From assembly GCA_907164885.2 (NCBI GenBank), contig OU015492.1, positions 188,863,838 to 188,927,837 of the forward strand: a stretch of DNA of 64,000 bases. Reading direction: 5' to 3'. This DNA is from Dolomedes plantarius (Eukaryota; Arthropoda; Arachnida; Araneae; Dolomedidae). Both the position numbers and the translations under genes were made by a program. The notes under the pieces were generated by a model that saw only the letters and a list, made by a program, of their open reading frames with translations, was not told where the DNA came from and searched no databases. Positions 1 to 12,059 of this stretch are shown here, in pieces. Positions within the stretch are counted from its first letter, which is position 1. Each line of letters begins with the position of its first letter.

Positions 1-2051
1 TGCTTGACGGTTCCGCCCACCTTTGGTTTTCTCTCTTCAAAAATGGAAATTTTTTATCTCAAGGATATTTCACCTCTGGATGTGCGGGGTCAAATGTTCC
101 GGTCTCGTCACTTGACTCGGTTCTAAATTACGGGACCGGCTTGTAGGGGTAACAACATAAAATGTTTTATGTTGATTGAAAGTGAATATTTTACTCTACA
201 AAATAGTTTTGATTTGTTAGTTTAAATTTTTATTTGTGTTTTTTTTTCAGATCATTAAATTGGAATGTCATGGGGACAAAACGGAGCATTTTCAGCAGCA
301 TTTTTGCTTTTGCATTTAATCAACGTTTTAAGGTCGCCGAAGCTGCTCGTGAGATTTGTGCTGTGTATGGAGAAGGACCAATGCTTGACGGTTCCGCCCA
401 CCTTTGGTTTTCTCTCTTCAAAAATGGAAATTTTTTATCTCAAGGATATTTCACCTCTGGATGTGCGGGGTCAAATGTTCCGGTCTCGTCACTTGACTCG
501 GTTCTAAATTACGGGACCGGCTTGTAGGGGTAACAACATAAAATGTTTTATGTTGATTGAAAGTGAATATTTTACTCTACAAAATAGTTTTGATTTGTTA
601 GTTTAAATTTTTATTTGTGTTTTTTTTTCAGATCATTAAATTGGAATGTCATGGGGACAAAACGGAGCATTTTCAGCAGCATTTTTGCTTTTGCATTTAA
701 TCAACGTTTTAAGGTCGCCGAAGCTGCTCGTGAGATTTGTGCTGTGTATGGAGAAGGACCAATGCTTGACGGTTCCGCCCACCTTTGGTTTTCTCTCTTC
801 AAAAATGGAAATTTTTTATCTCAAGGATATTTCACCTCTGGATGTGCGGGGTCAAATGTTCCGGTCTCGTCACTTGACTCGGTTCTAAATTACGGGACCG
901 GCTTGTAGGGGTAACAACATAAAATGTTTTATGTTGATTGAAAGTGAATATTTTACTCTACAAAATAGTTTTGATTTGTTAGTTTAAATTTCTATTTGTG
1001 TTTTTTTTCAGATCATTAAAACGGAATGTCATGTGGACAAAACGGAGCATTTTCAGCAGCATTTTTGCTTTTGCATTTAATCAACGTTTTAAGGTCGCCG
1101 AAGCTGCTCGTGAGATTTGTGCTGTGTATGGAGAAGGACCAATGCTTGACGGTTCCGCCCACCTTTGCTTTTCTCTCTTCAAAAATGGAAATTTTTTATC
1201 TCAAGGATATTTCACCTCTGGATGTGCGGGGTCAAATGTTCCGGTCTCATCACTTGACTCGGTTCTAAATTACGGGACCGGCTTGTAGGGGTAACAACAT
1301 AAAATGTTTTATGTTGCTTGAAAGTGAATATTTTACTCTACAAAATAGTTTTGATTTGTTAGTTTAAATTTTTGTGTTTTTTTTTCAGATCATTAAAATG
1401 GAATGTCATGTGGACAAAACGGAGCATTTTCAGCAGCATTTTTGCTTTTGCATTTAATCAACGTTTTAAGGTCGCCGAAGCTGCTCGTGAGATTTGTGCT
1501 GTGTATGGAGAAGGACCAATGCTTGACGGTTCCGCCCACCTTTGGTTTTCTCTCTTCAAAAATGGAAATTTTTTATCTCAAGGATATTTCACCTCTGGAT
1601 GTGCGGGGTCAAATGTTCCGGTCTCGTCACTTGACTCGGTTCTAAATTACGGGACCGGCTTGTAGGGGTAACAACATAAAATGTTTTATGTTGATTGAAA
1701 GTGAATATTTTACTCTACAAAATAGTTTTGATTTGTTAGTTTAAATTTTTATTTGTGTTTTTTTTCAGATCATTAAAACGGAATGTCATGTGGACAAAAC
1801 GGAGCATTTTCAGCAGCATTTTTGCTTTTGCATTTAATCAACGTTTTAAGGTCGCCGAAGCTGCTCGTGAGATTTTTGCTGTGTATGGAGAAGGACCAAT
1901 GCTTGACGGTTCCGCCTACCTTTGGTTTTCTCTCTTCAAAAATGGAAATTTTTTATCTCAAGGATATTTCACCTCTGGATGTGCGGGGTCAAATGTTCCG
2001 GTCTCGTCACTTGACTCGGTTCTAAATTACGGGACCGGCTTGTAGGGGTAA
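1..2051 (+). repeat. ~380-bp tandem array built from mariner 5' end plus SINE half
   Basis: One partial and five full units lie head to tail (starts near 153, 534, 915, 1295 and 1672). Each unit has three parts: about 95 bp that is inverted-complementary to 2651-2728 (the mariner terminal region), about 160 bp coding a mariner helix-turn-helix domain, and about 90 bp matching the 5' half of a SINE. The units differ at only a few bases. The two units starting at 153 and 534 are almost identical, while the later ones share the variant TGTCATGTGGAC. The array runs off the left edge of the window, so its true copy number is unknown. Open frames of 96-97 codons recur once per unit, but they are shadows of this structure and end at the same stop in every unit. 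Confidence 0.9.
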
Positions 2052-2728
2052 TGTTGTTCACCTATAGGGTACCACCTTAAATGAATAGCCAGCAGTCTCG
2101 CCCTTTACTGAGAACAAAAGGCGTCATAGCCAATCTCCCAGGCATTTGTAATAAATAAATAAATAAGTAAATCTCAAGGATGGATCACATACCGGTCGAC
2201 CAATTAATTTCCATGAAGAGCGATTGAATCAACTTCTTCACGAAAATCCACATCAAACGACCAGAGAATGATGGAGTAGATGGATTGTGATAAAAAATAA
2301 ACTGTGGTGAAACAACTTCACTCAGTGGCCAAGGTTAAGAAACTCAGCGCTTGGGTGCCACATACTATGTAAATAAAACAACAAAAATCAACGTTCTACA
2401 ATCACCATTAGTTTGCTTGCTCGAAATCGCTCAACACATGGTCAGAAACAGCGTTTTCTTTACCGCATTGTCACTGTCGATTCAAAACGACGACTTTACG
2501 TTAATATGAAGCAACGAAACAAATGCTGTTTCGAGCAGCTTCGGTGGTCTTAACACCTCGATTAAATACAAAAGGCAAATGATGTCGAAAAGGCTCAATT
2601 TTGTTCACTTGACATTATATTTTAATGATACCTAACAATAGAAAAATTACTAACATATCAAAACACACTATCTTGTAGAGCAAAACGTCCTCTTTCAAAC
2701 AACATAAAACATTTTGCCAGTGCGTTAC
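1672..2728 (+). pseudogene. mariner element, broken transposase gene
   Basis: This is the last array unit continued into the rest of the element. Residues like EAAREICAVYGEG (within 1858-1893) are the mariner N-terminal helix-turn-helix. After the SINE insertion, 2172-2545 continues the gene with HENPHQTTRE, SVAKVKKLSAWVPH and a later stretch reading SLLARNRSTHGQKQRFLYR, all typical of the mariner linker and the start of the catalytic domain. There are several stops and frame changes, and the rest of the catalytic domain is missing. A one-base insertion after HFCF shifts the frame within the helix-turn-helix. The right terminal inverted repeat is 2651-2728 and pairs with the start of each array unit. 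It cannot encode an active transposase. Confidence 0.85.
1966..2170 (+). mobile_element. SINE inserted in the mariner gene
   Basis: About 205 bp lie between two copies of the 11-bp target duplication ATCTCAAGGAT (1955-1965 and 2171-2181). It has a B-box-like GGTTCTAAATTAC, a 3' domain with AACAAAAGGCG that recurs in the SINE at 36679, and an (AATA)n tail. The insertion splits the mariner frame at the codons following GNF. Only its first ~90 bp were carried into the upstream array units. Confidence 0.8.
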
Positions 2729-2796
2729 ATTTTTGTTTGCATTTTTAAATATGAAAAAAATCGCTCATGTATTATTCCTCAACACAATATATCCCT

Positions 2797-2823
2797 ATAC
2801 ACACACACACACACACTCACTCA

Positions 2824-2883
<60 letters not shown>
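2797..2883. repeat. (CA)n/(TA)n microsatellite
   Basis: A run of CA, then CACT, then TA dinucleotides that ends at the left TA of the pogo-type MITE. Confidence 0.95.
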
Positions 2884-3240
<357 letters not shown>

Positions 3241-3244
3241 AGTT

Positions 3245-3609
3245 AATGTCAATGTGTGATATCAGGCATTCTATAGAATGGGCCATCAAAGTATGAAACG
3301 CTTAATATTTCCCACATTACCTGGGCATTCGATAGATTTCCAAAAGGAAACTGGCAAAAGTATAAAATAATCTGGTCAGAGATGTATTGTGATGTGACGA
3401 GGTATTAGCTTTCGACGCTCGCCTCAATAGGAGAACATTGAGTACTTTCGCTATTTGCATTTCAGCAGTGACATGAATTTTATTTTGCACCGCAAACACT
3501 AGCCCATACTGTGCTGTATAAAAAGGGTGGAGCAAGGTGTAGTGTACAAGAAAGAATCACCACATGTTGGCATGTAACGACGATTCTACGAAAAACTACC
3601 CAAAGTGCT
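3245..3609. other. no gene recognised
   Basis: AT-rich sequence between the TG microsatellite and the integrase pseudogene. It may include a decayed upstream part of that element, but I see no recognisable motif. Confidence 0.5.
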
Positions 3610-5335
3610 ACCAATGCTGACAAAAAAACAGTTTTTTTCAAACGAAACACTTACCAAAATTTAGTGACCGATATGAAAAAGGCTAAGAAGAATACTTAGA
3701 AGGAACCTCGGGACTACTGGCTGCTAAACTGCTATAATGTGATGGTGGTAGAAAACAAAAGTATATTTATTTATCCTGTTAAAGAAGATGTAAGTTCAAA
3801 CAAGTTTTACGTCCCGGACTTCGTGAGATTTCATGAGACTCATCTTTTCATTGGCCAAGGATGCTGTGACAAGATGTTGAAAGAATTTTCACAACTACAA
3901 CACCATTACACGTTATGATATTAATCCCTACATTCACCTTTGTGAACTGTGCTAGAAGAAACAAAAAGTTGCTAAAATAGGTGTGGTGAGGCCTATGGTT
4001 TCTTTCTGATTTTATTTCCTGTTGTCAGTTCGATCGCATTAAATTCAGTCCCAACCTAACAGGTAATAAAGTTTATAATGTATACCAAGTTTATCACTCT
4101 AATTTTGTGGTTCTCAAAGCTCTCACATCAAATACAGGGGAAGAAGTACCGTACATCTTCGTTGACTTATTTGCGTTGCTTGGAGAACTATTCATTCTAC
4201 AGTCCGATAACGGCAGAGAATTTGGGAATGGTGTGGTGAGCAATCTAATGGAGTAGTGGCCCATTTTGAAGATCGTCCATGACAAGCATCGCCATTCACA
4301 AAGCCATAGTGGCCTCAAAAGGGCTAATTTGGACATATAAAATATATCTGGTATTTGGATGCGGGATGAATAACTGACTGGTGAACTAAGGGACTGCGTT
4401 TCGCCCAACTTTGGAGATCAGGGCCTTTGATTTTGGGATTAAGGAAACATCATATGAAGTTCTCTTTGCCTGTAAAGATAAAGTGGGTCTCACAACGTGT
4501 TCCCTACCCCAAAAGGATTTACAAGACATATAGACTAAGATACAGACTGGAAAAAAATAATAGAAAACATTAAAACAATTCAACAAGGAGGAACGTATTA
4601 CCGTATTGCAATAGAGATAGCTTAGGAGATCGTAGTTCACGATGGAAGATACCAAAATGGGGAAAAATACTAGGATACCAAAGAAGCTTCCATTTCTGCT
4701 ACCTGTTGTGTGTGATAAAGAAACCCATATGTGCCCATACATGCAAGAACTATCCCCGAAATAATCATGTTATCTGTGGATATGCCAGGAAATACGATGG
4801 AAATGAGAAAATGAAATGTAATGGGCATATTTTGTGCAGTCTTTGCTTCGATGTTGAGAATGCTGTTGACTGTAAAATTGGATCTAAATTAAATCTTGAA
4901 ATGAGTATAAAAAATTAAAATGAATGTGGAAAATTTTTCCTTGTGCATTTTTGGGGGTCACCGGACAAATTCTGATTCCTGACGTTCACGAGGGACAAGG
5001 TTGACGCGCTCAAAGTATTAACAGTGGTTATGAGTGTGACAGATGACAGTTTTTACCCCCTTGGAACTACTCAAAAACACTATTCAAGGATTTTTTAACC
5101 AAATCTATGTCAGATAACACTGTGCTTACATTATGTCCAAAGGGCTGTGAATTGAAAATGTTCCTGACCATGAAATACCTCTTTGATCAGCTTCTATGGC
5201 TGAACCAACAAGAAGCGGTCAAGCATTCGTAAAGTGTATGTGCAGGACGAAGTACCAAAATATGAAATGCTCTTTCGGGAAAAGAAAATTAAGTGCAATT
5301 CAACTTATAATTCTAGCCATCCTTGTTACAAGAAG
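3610..5335 (+). pseudogene. KRBA2-like retroelement integrase pseudogene
   Basis: Translated pieces in changing frames follow the order of the KRAB-A-domain-containing protein 2-like / SCAND3-type integrase family, which derives from retrotransposons. There is an N-terminal stretch (NLVTDMKKAKK, then FYVPDFVRFHETHLFIG), the integrase core with VYQVYHSNFVVLKAL (near 4078) and ILQSDNGREFGN (near 4188), RANLDI and WMRDE, and finally a cysteine-rich tail SGQAFVKCMCRTKYQNMKC (near 5215) followed after a frame change by KCNSTYNSSHPCYKK. The family uses an aspartate/glutamate integrase active site, and the D of QSDNG is preserved. Many stops and at least two frame changes rule out a product. Assignment rests on recalled family motifs. 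Confidence 0.75.
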
Positions 5336-5659
5336 TAGGTCAGTACTGATCTTCTTTTATTGTTTTCTTTTTCAACAAGAAATATCATATAATTTTTTTT
5401 TTGTATTTCCTCTTTCATTTTTATATACTTCTTTTCAATAAAGGCCTATTCATGACTCCCTTTTCATACCTTGCCAAAATTGTGCTTGTCATTCTATGTA
5501 ATTCCTAAGTTTTACATACAATGCCTTGACAAAGTATGTAGATTATTTAAATAACACCTAGATTTCATACGCCTAAAAATTTTCCCTCATTCAATATATT
5601 GCCTAGGCCTTCTATTGAATGACTGCATTTCACACATTGCTGGAAACACACACACATAT

Positions 5660-5957
<298 letters not shown>

Positions 5958-5959
5958 GA

Positions 5960-7185
5960 TATGCATTAGAGGTAGCCAACTTGTGGTACTTTTCACGTTT
6001 TGGGGAGGGGCTTTTTTTTGATAATTTTTTCGAATAATTTATGCGACAATATCCTATAAATTGCTCTCTGAGTTTATTTTTTTTTTATAAATTTTCTTAT
6101 CTTATAAGAAAATATATCTTAAGCTTTTTATAAATTTTCTGAGCTTTTTTTTAATAGTTTTTCTTATTTAAACCATTTTTCTCTACCGATATCGAAAATC
6201 TGTAAAATTGGTGGTACTTTTTATAAATTTTCCAATTCAGCGGATCTATAGGGAAACATCCTGGGTTGCAGTTCCCATTAATAGGCACAGGATACGGTTA
6301 CTAAATCAACCCTTTTTTAAAAAAATTATAGAAGATAGATTTTCAATATCTTCTATAATATAGATATAGTTCCTGATAATTTATCTTGAAATGGAGCTAA
6401 TAGGCTTGCAGGAAGATCGAAAGGTATAATAATGTTTTTCCGAGGATCAAATTACGACATTATTCCAAGGATTTGTAATAGCTAAAATTTTCTATATACT
6501 GATATCATTCACTTTCAAATACTTTCATAACATTTTGGTCAAACAGAACTAAATTCAAATCTGACATTTCACACAATAAAACACAATAACATTAACACGT
6601 AGATTGCATTTTTTTCATATGTAAAATTATAGGACTTAGTCAAAGACATTTACATCGTCAAAATTTCAAAGTAAACTTTATTTTTAGAGCTTTAAAGTGA
6701 TAATTTCCTTTCCTTCTTATTACAGTAAATTATTTATGACAACGCAATGTCATTAGATTTAAACTTATGTAAGGTTTTCACATAAGTTCTAATTAAATTT
6801 CGTCCTGAAACTTTTAACTCATTCTTAATTAATAGCTTCAGAAAAGTATTAACTATACTATATAAGTTATTTTAAGTAATTAAATAAATTAAACTTTTAC
6901 TACGTCGGTGTTTAAAGGAGAAAAATAAATTTTACTCTTTCGCACATTGTTTTCCTTCTAAACTGGTAACAACGTTTCCTTTCATGGCACTACACTGGAT
7001 ATTAGAGATTGAATGATTTAAAACTCGAAAGTTTATTCTAAAATTACTAAAATCCAGACTCCTTTTTTTCTCAGTATATATTGACTCGAATGAAGATTTT
7101 CTGTATATATATTTAAAAACATATGCATATCACCTTTTTAACACTTATGTAAATAAATAAATAAATCACAAATTTACACCTATCA
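5960..7185. other. AT-rich stretch, nothing recognised
   Basis: Low-complexity AT-rich DNA without a coding frame, inverted repeat or RNA gene that I can support. A short (AAAT)n tract lies at 7152-7168. Confidence 0.5.
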
Positions 7186-7189
7186 TTTA

Positions 7190-7411
7190 TTTGCGTTTAT
7201 ATCATTCCAATGTGGTGGGTATTTTGTCTGTTATGACATTCACCTATGGACACCACGAATTTATTACTTTCTTTATTATGGGAGCACCATATAGGTAAGC
7301 CGTCATCTCAGCCTTGTCTTTGGCGAGCGGGTATCGGACTAACAACCTCAAAAGCCTGGTGGGGAGGACACTCAAAGAATGCCCGTAGGCCAAACCACTG
7401 CGCCACCCGGC
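7190..7411 (-). mobile_element. tRNA-derived SINE
   Basis: Read on the minus strand the head begins GCCGGGTGGCGCAGTGGTTT, an A-box-like promoter. It is followed by a B-box-like GTTAGTCCGATACCC about 55 bases later. The body contains TGGTGCTCCCATAATAAAG, which is also in the SINE at 36506, so both share a 3' domain. Confidence 0.75.
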
Positions 7412-7800
7412 CGGAATCGATATTTGAGTGTCCTAATGTATTTTTTTATTATTTTTTGTCATTTCACTGAATAGCGAAATTCCGTACCTATAGCTCTTAA
7501 AATTGCACAAAACGCAGTTCATGAAGTTTCTTTTTGTTCTGAAAGTATTCAGTTTCCTTCATTTAATTTATAATACACTGTACTTGTAGTTTTAGTTTAA
7601 GTTGAAGACCAATATGATACTCTTTAACGAGAATTTTGAGTAAAATAGAGGCAGTGTTCATTATCATATATCTCAGTTTATTTATTTAACAGTCATATGT
7701 TCTTTTGTTACATCAAGCATATTGATCGACCAAGACTATATTTATTCCTCTTCCCTTATACGCATACACGAATGCACACATATTCATTTAAAGTCAGTCA

Positions 7801-7803
7801 TAT

Positions 7804-7853
<50 letters not shown>
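7801..7853. repeat. (CA)n(TA)n microsatellite
   Basis: Short CA and TA runs just left of the MITE at 7861. Confidence 0.9.
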
Positions 7854-7860
7854 TACACAT

Positions 7861-8034
7861 ACATAGTGAAACTTCTCTAGCTGGCCACCCCTATATACTG
7901 CCATATTTTGTTCAGAACCGATTTAAGATTATAATGCTAATATTGTGGAAGAAACCTCTTTTCAATGGCCACCACACAAGACGGCCCCCTTTTTTTCGGG
8001 TCCAATACTTTACGACATAGAAAAGCGTCACTGT
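7861..8034. mobile_element. probable Tc1/mariner-type MITE
   Basis: Imperfect ends: AGTGAAACTTCTCTA on the left and the inverted AGTGACGCTTTTCTA on the right. Both are next to TA. Paired GGCCACC / GGTGGCC motifs lie inside. It is about 170 bp and noncoding. The inverted match is weak. Confidence 0.45.
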
Positions 8035-8035
8035 A

Positions 8036-9307
8036 TATCAAACTATTTTTCAGATTAAGAATGAGATTATATATGAAATGCAGAGATTTTAAAATCGGAT
8101 AATCTGATATCTTAGGAATTAATCCAATATCTGTTAGACAAAAGTCCATTTTTCAATTTAAAATTTCTCTTTTTGTGTCACTAGATTATATATATATATC
8201 CTTCACACGAGAAATGACAAGAAAAATAATAAAATAAAGACTTTTAGATTCAAAATAACTACAAAAGCATTCTAAAACTTAACAATGCTTTGAAATTCCA
8301 ATTTGAATATGATTCATCTCCCATTATTGTCGATAAAAGTACGGAAATGTACCCATGAGAAGGCAAAGGCATTCTATCAAAAAATCGAAGTATTACCCTC
8401 CAGTTCGATTCCAAAATGAACTCAAAGTGCCTTAAAACGGAGATTTGATTTTTTTTAGAACGCAGCTAAATTTTACCATTCTGAAAAAAAATAAAAAGTT
8501 TTTTCCCCTTTTGAATAGTTCAGCTAAAATGTATCGGAATGACATTTTTAGAACGTTACTTATTTACCCTTATTTAGTTTAGGAATCCGAAGAATCTGGA
8601 ACTTAAAAATTTCCAGTTCATTGATCTTCTTATCTAAGTAGTTACTGTATGAAGATGGGTAACAAAAGCACAAAATGACTGATGACTGGTAGCAAGCAAA
8701 GCAGATTTACAATCAGATATTTTTCTTTGAATCGTGAAAAAAAATTTATTAATAATTAGAGGCGTTCATTTGCTGGGGTTAAAAACATATAGAATGAAGA
8801 ATAAAGTTTTTATCACGCCTAAGTTAAGAAAGTAATTTCATAAATAAAACATTCAAATTTAAAAAAAAAAAATGTTCCAGATCAATTTAGCAAGAGAAAA
8901 ATGGCAGCTAGAATTTTCAAATCTACTAACCTCCTACTCAGTCATATGAGGTTAACTGTAATCCTTGAAGTTATCTAATACCAAAGGTTCAAGTTTCATC
9001 TTACGTCAAAATTTTATCTTGTCAATAAGGGTAACTGAGGTGTTACGCAATTTCTATCAGCTTATGACATTCATTACTTTTCGCTTCCAACAGATTAAAG
9101 GAAAATTCATATGAGTTAAGGGGAAAAAATCATTTTTTCGTCCTGAACACATCTATGTCCTGTTAATTAAACACCTAAAATCCTCATTATTCTCTAAGTT
9201 TAATAAGTGTGTAAGTTCTCAATAATTACATCGGGGAGAATTTTTATTATTTTCGTTATAAAACAATCATTCATACAGAAAATTTTGTAATGCTTTTCCT
9301 GATTTAT
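8036..9307. other. AT-rich stretch, nothing recognised
   Basis: No coding frame, repeat pair or RNA gene found. Confidence 0.5.
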
Positions 9308-9720
9308 TACCATGTTTTTATTAACTCGCTTTCTTGTTTCTGTTTAAGTTTGTCCAGTACAAATCTTGCAATCTATTTTTAACTAACTTCCCGACTAGCT
9401 AGACATTTGAACCTTTTAGAATAGCTCAGAACACGATAACAATGCATTTTTTTTAATACTTTTAGCCATCTTTAAGCAGATTTGAAATCATTTTCAGTTA
9501 ATTTTGTTTTGTAGATTGGTGCAGCCATCTATCGGCCGGAACGAAAATGAAAAGCTAAACGCACCTTAACTTCCAATTACTTCATTTTCTTTCAAGTTGA
9601 TAGGATAATTCATCAAAAAAATTTAAATAGTATTTATTAATACATAGAATTGTCAAGTTTATATGATTCAACAGAAAATTTAAAAACATGGTATATAAAA
9701 AGTTCTTTTTATCTTGTAAT
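9308..9720 (-). repeat. dispersed repeat with conserved ends (copy A)
   Basis: On the minus strand it begins AATTACAAGATAAAAAGAAC and ends AATAAAAACATGGTAA. Both ends match the copies at 56800 and 62068, while much of the middle does not. No target duplication or promoter could be assigned. Confidence 0.7.
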
Positions 9721-10610
9721 TTTTAGTTCTTATCTATAAAACTAAATGTTTCCACATTGCTGTTCCGTATTTGAATTGCATAGTAATTTCAAAAATCAAA
9801 TTTATTTTCCTAAAACAGAATCTAAGTACTCGTATTTTAAATAAATGCTAAAAAATTTCCTTGTTTAACTGTGATTCAAGATTTATCGAAAAAATTGTAG
9901 AATATCACCCTTCTTTTAAGACTGGAAAAAAATACAAATTTCCTTCTCAAATCGATTAACTGATTTCCGATTTAAAGGTATTATTCATTTACTTTAATGC
10001 ATATACATTCATTAAATTTAGGGCGTTATAAAATCTGCGTTCGCTTTAAATTTCCTTGTTTCCAAGGGAAACTCAAATGACGAATCTTTCATTAAGGATC
10101 CTTTTGATCTTTTTCATCAAACTGATAGCATCAATAGAAATTTAAATCTGGCAATAACGAATAGAAATCATCAGTTTTAGAAATACCAAGTCTTATATTT
10201 ATTGGTACTCACTCTCATTTAAATATTCCTAATTCTTAATTACTTTTGGAAAGCAAACTACAACGATGGGACTTTTAAAATGGTAGCTTATAATTGCCTC
10301 ATTAAAAATGACTGTTGCAAAGGCAAAAACTATATATTATTACAAGAAAGTTTTATGAAAACTTAATCTTCTGCTTTCAGCCAAGGAAAAAGAAACGAAA
10401 TATTTGAGCGTTTATTAAAACTGACACAGCCTTCATAAATATTGTGATTGGTAAAGAATTCAGATTTAGTTCTTAAAAGAATTACTAATAATAAATTCCA
10501 ATTCTTCTTTCGTGAAAAAAATAGATTTTTTTTTTATAATGCGGTGGCCCTTTCTCTGAGACATTCGCAAAGAACCGCAGAAAATATTTACTTCTTTTTA
10601 TCTGTAATCA
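9721..10610. other. AT-rich stretch, nothing recognised
   Basis: No supported feature. Confidence 0.5.
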
Positions 10611-10614
10611 CTCT

Positions 10615-10852
10615 CCAGGCGATTCAAGATTGCTCCCCAGGTGACGACTCAGTTTTCGACAAGCACCCCCAGGAGCCAGATCTGGAGTGTCTGCACCTTC
10701 CTCCACCCCCTGATCTCTTGGAAGGACTTTCCGGCCTACGGATTTAATGTGCGCCTATCCGGCATAGACAAGAAGGTGTTTAATGGCTTTCGTTGGAACT
10801 GAGTACCCCCAGTACGAGGCCCAACGCGCAACCACTAGGATACTTCAGGCCG
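10615..10852 (-). mobile_element. tRNA-derived SINE
   Basis: GC-richer island on an AT-rich background. Read on the minus strand the head is GGCCTGAAGTATCCTAGTGG, with an A-box-like TAGTGGTTGCGCG and a B-box-like CAGTTCCAACG. The head differs from the SINE at 7190, so it may be another family. An overlapping 99-codon plus-strand frame is a shadow. Confidence 0.6.
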
Positions 10853-11091
10853 TTTGAAATAGTTAACTAAATTAACTTCGAAAATATACATTTGTTTCAG
10901 TGCTTTTTTACAATTAGTTTGAATTCTACAAAAACTATAACTTGCAAGTAACCCTAAAGCACAATAGACAATATCTGTTGCACAATTTAATAATTTTAAT
11001 GTACTTTGAAATAACAATATTTAACGACCTCCTATACGGCTAAAGATCTAAAACAAATCTCTTCTTCCACTGTGCCTGAACACAATCGTTT

Positions 11092-11707
11092 AAGGCCGTC
11101 TACACACGGAGCTACTCAAACAAACTGATCACTGACTCCAATCACAAACCAGTCCGCGATGAGTCATAACCTATGTAATTGAATGGAGCCACGCAGACGG
11201 CGCTATAGGATACTAACCCATCAGTAATGCGTTAGTAATCAGTCACAGGTAACTCAACGTGTCCAGTCACTAGAAACTTCAGTTACCAGTTTTTCTTTCG
11301 TTGAGCGTGTTATTCAACAATCTATTTTGACAATTTTTTTTAAATAATTTAAATTCTGATAATAATTTAATTAAAAAGTGAACGATAAACAAATTAATAT
11401 CAAATAGTGGGTAAAGAGAAAAAATATCCAGTTTTATACAACTTAAAATTTCTTTCAATGTATGGATGAACCCAAAATTTTCTTCGTATTCAATTTCTTA
11501 TGTAACGATAATAGTAATAAAGCAACACTGATTCATCACTGGAATCATCACTACAATCATTATCCATGTTAGCGCGGAATAATGATGCTATTCCTTCAAT
11601 GACAGGTCGGCCCGGAACCGCATCACTGACGAGTTAGTAACCGGTAAGTAATTCCAATCAGTCACCAGTGAAGTTTCCTTTGAGTAGTTCCGTGTGCAGA
11701 TGGCCTT
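11092..11707. mobile_element. PIF/Harbinger-like MITE
   Basis: About 616 bp bounded by 29-bp inverted repeats: AAGGCCGTCTACACACGGAG on the left and the inverse AAGGCCATCTGCACACGGAA on the right. The flanks read TTTAA and TTAGC, compatible with a 3-bp TWA target. Subterminal copies of ATCAGTCAC / ATCACTG are spread inside. There is no transposase sequence. Confidence 0.75.
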
Positions 11708-11755
11708 AGCCATATTGAAATGACCAGTTGATTGAGCCAATTAACTATTAATATA

Positions 11756-12058
11756 TGAGATGTCTCGAATGGTCATCTCATGAAGAAAGCATACATCATG
11801 GCCGAAATAATGGAAGTTGGAATTATGAAGAAAATAATTTATTTCAGGAGAACAGCGACATGGCATGTTATTCGCATCGAGACAGCCCGCAGTCTGAGTA
11901 GCGCGCGAATCTAGAATTAGCTCAAAGAGCGGTTGCCAGGAATTGGCGAAGAGTTTTAGTATTGGCAAAGCGAAGCATCTCGCCAAGGCATCGGAGAGGT
12001 TACCAGATGAGAAAGAAAGTTCAGAAAGGGCGATTAAAGGTTATTAATAATATTATCA
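11756..12058. repeat. 300-bp dispersed repeat, copy 1
   Basis: It matches 13823-14123 at roughly 90% identity over its length, from GAGATGTC to AATAATATTATCA. The orientation is the same, and the copies are about 2.07 kb apart. I do not recognise the family; no inverted ends or tail are visible. Confidence 0.85.
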
Positions 12059-12059
12059 C

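Noticed and set aside
234..2045. Five repeated 80- and 97-codon frames as a tandem gene family
   Set aside because: Only part of the 97-codon frame matches mariner, it is frameshifted relative to the real start, and its tail is SINE sequence. They are shadows of the array.
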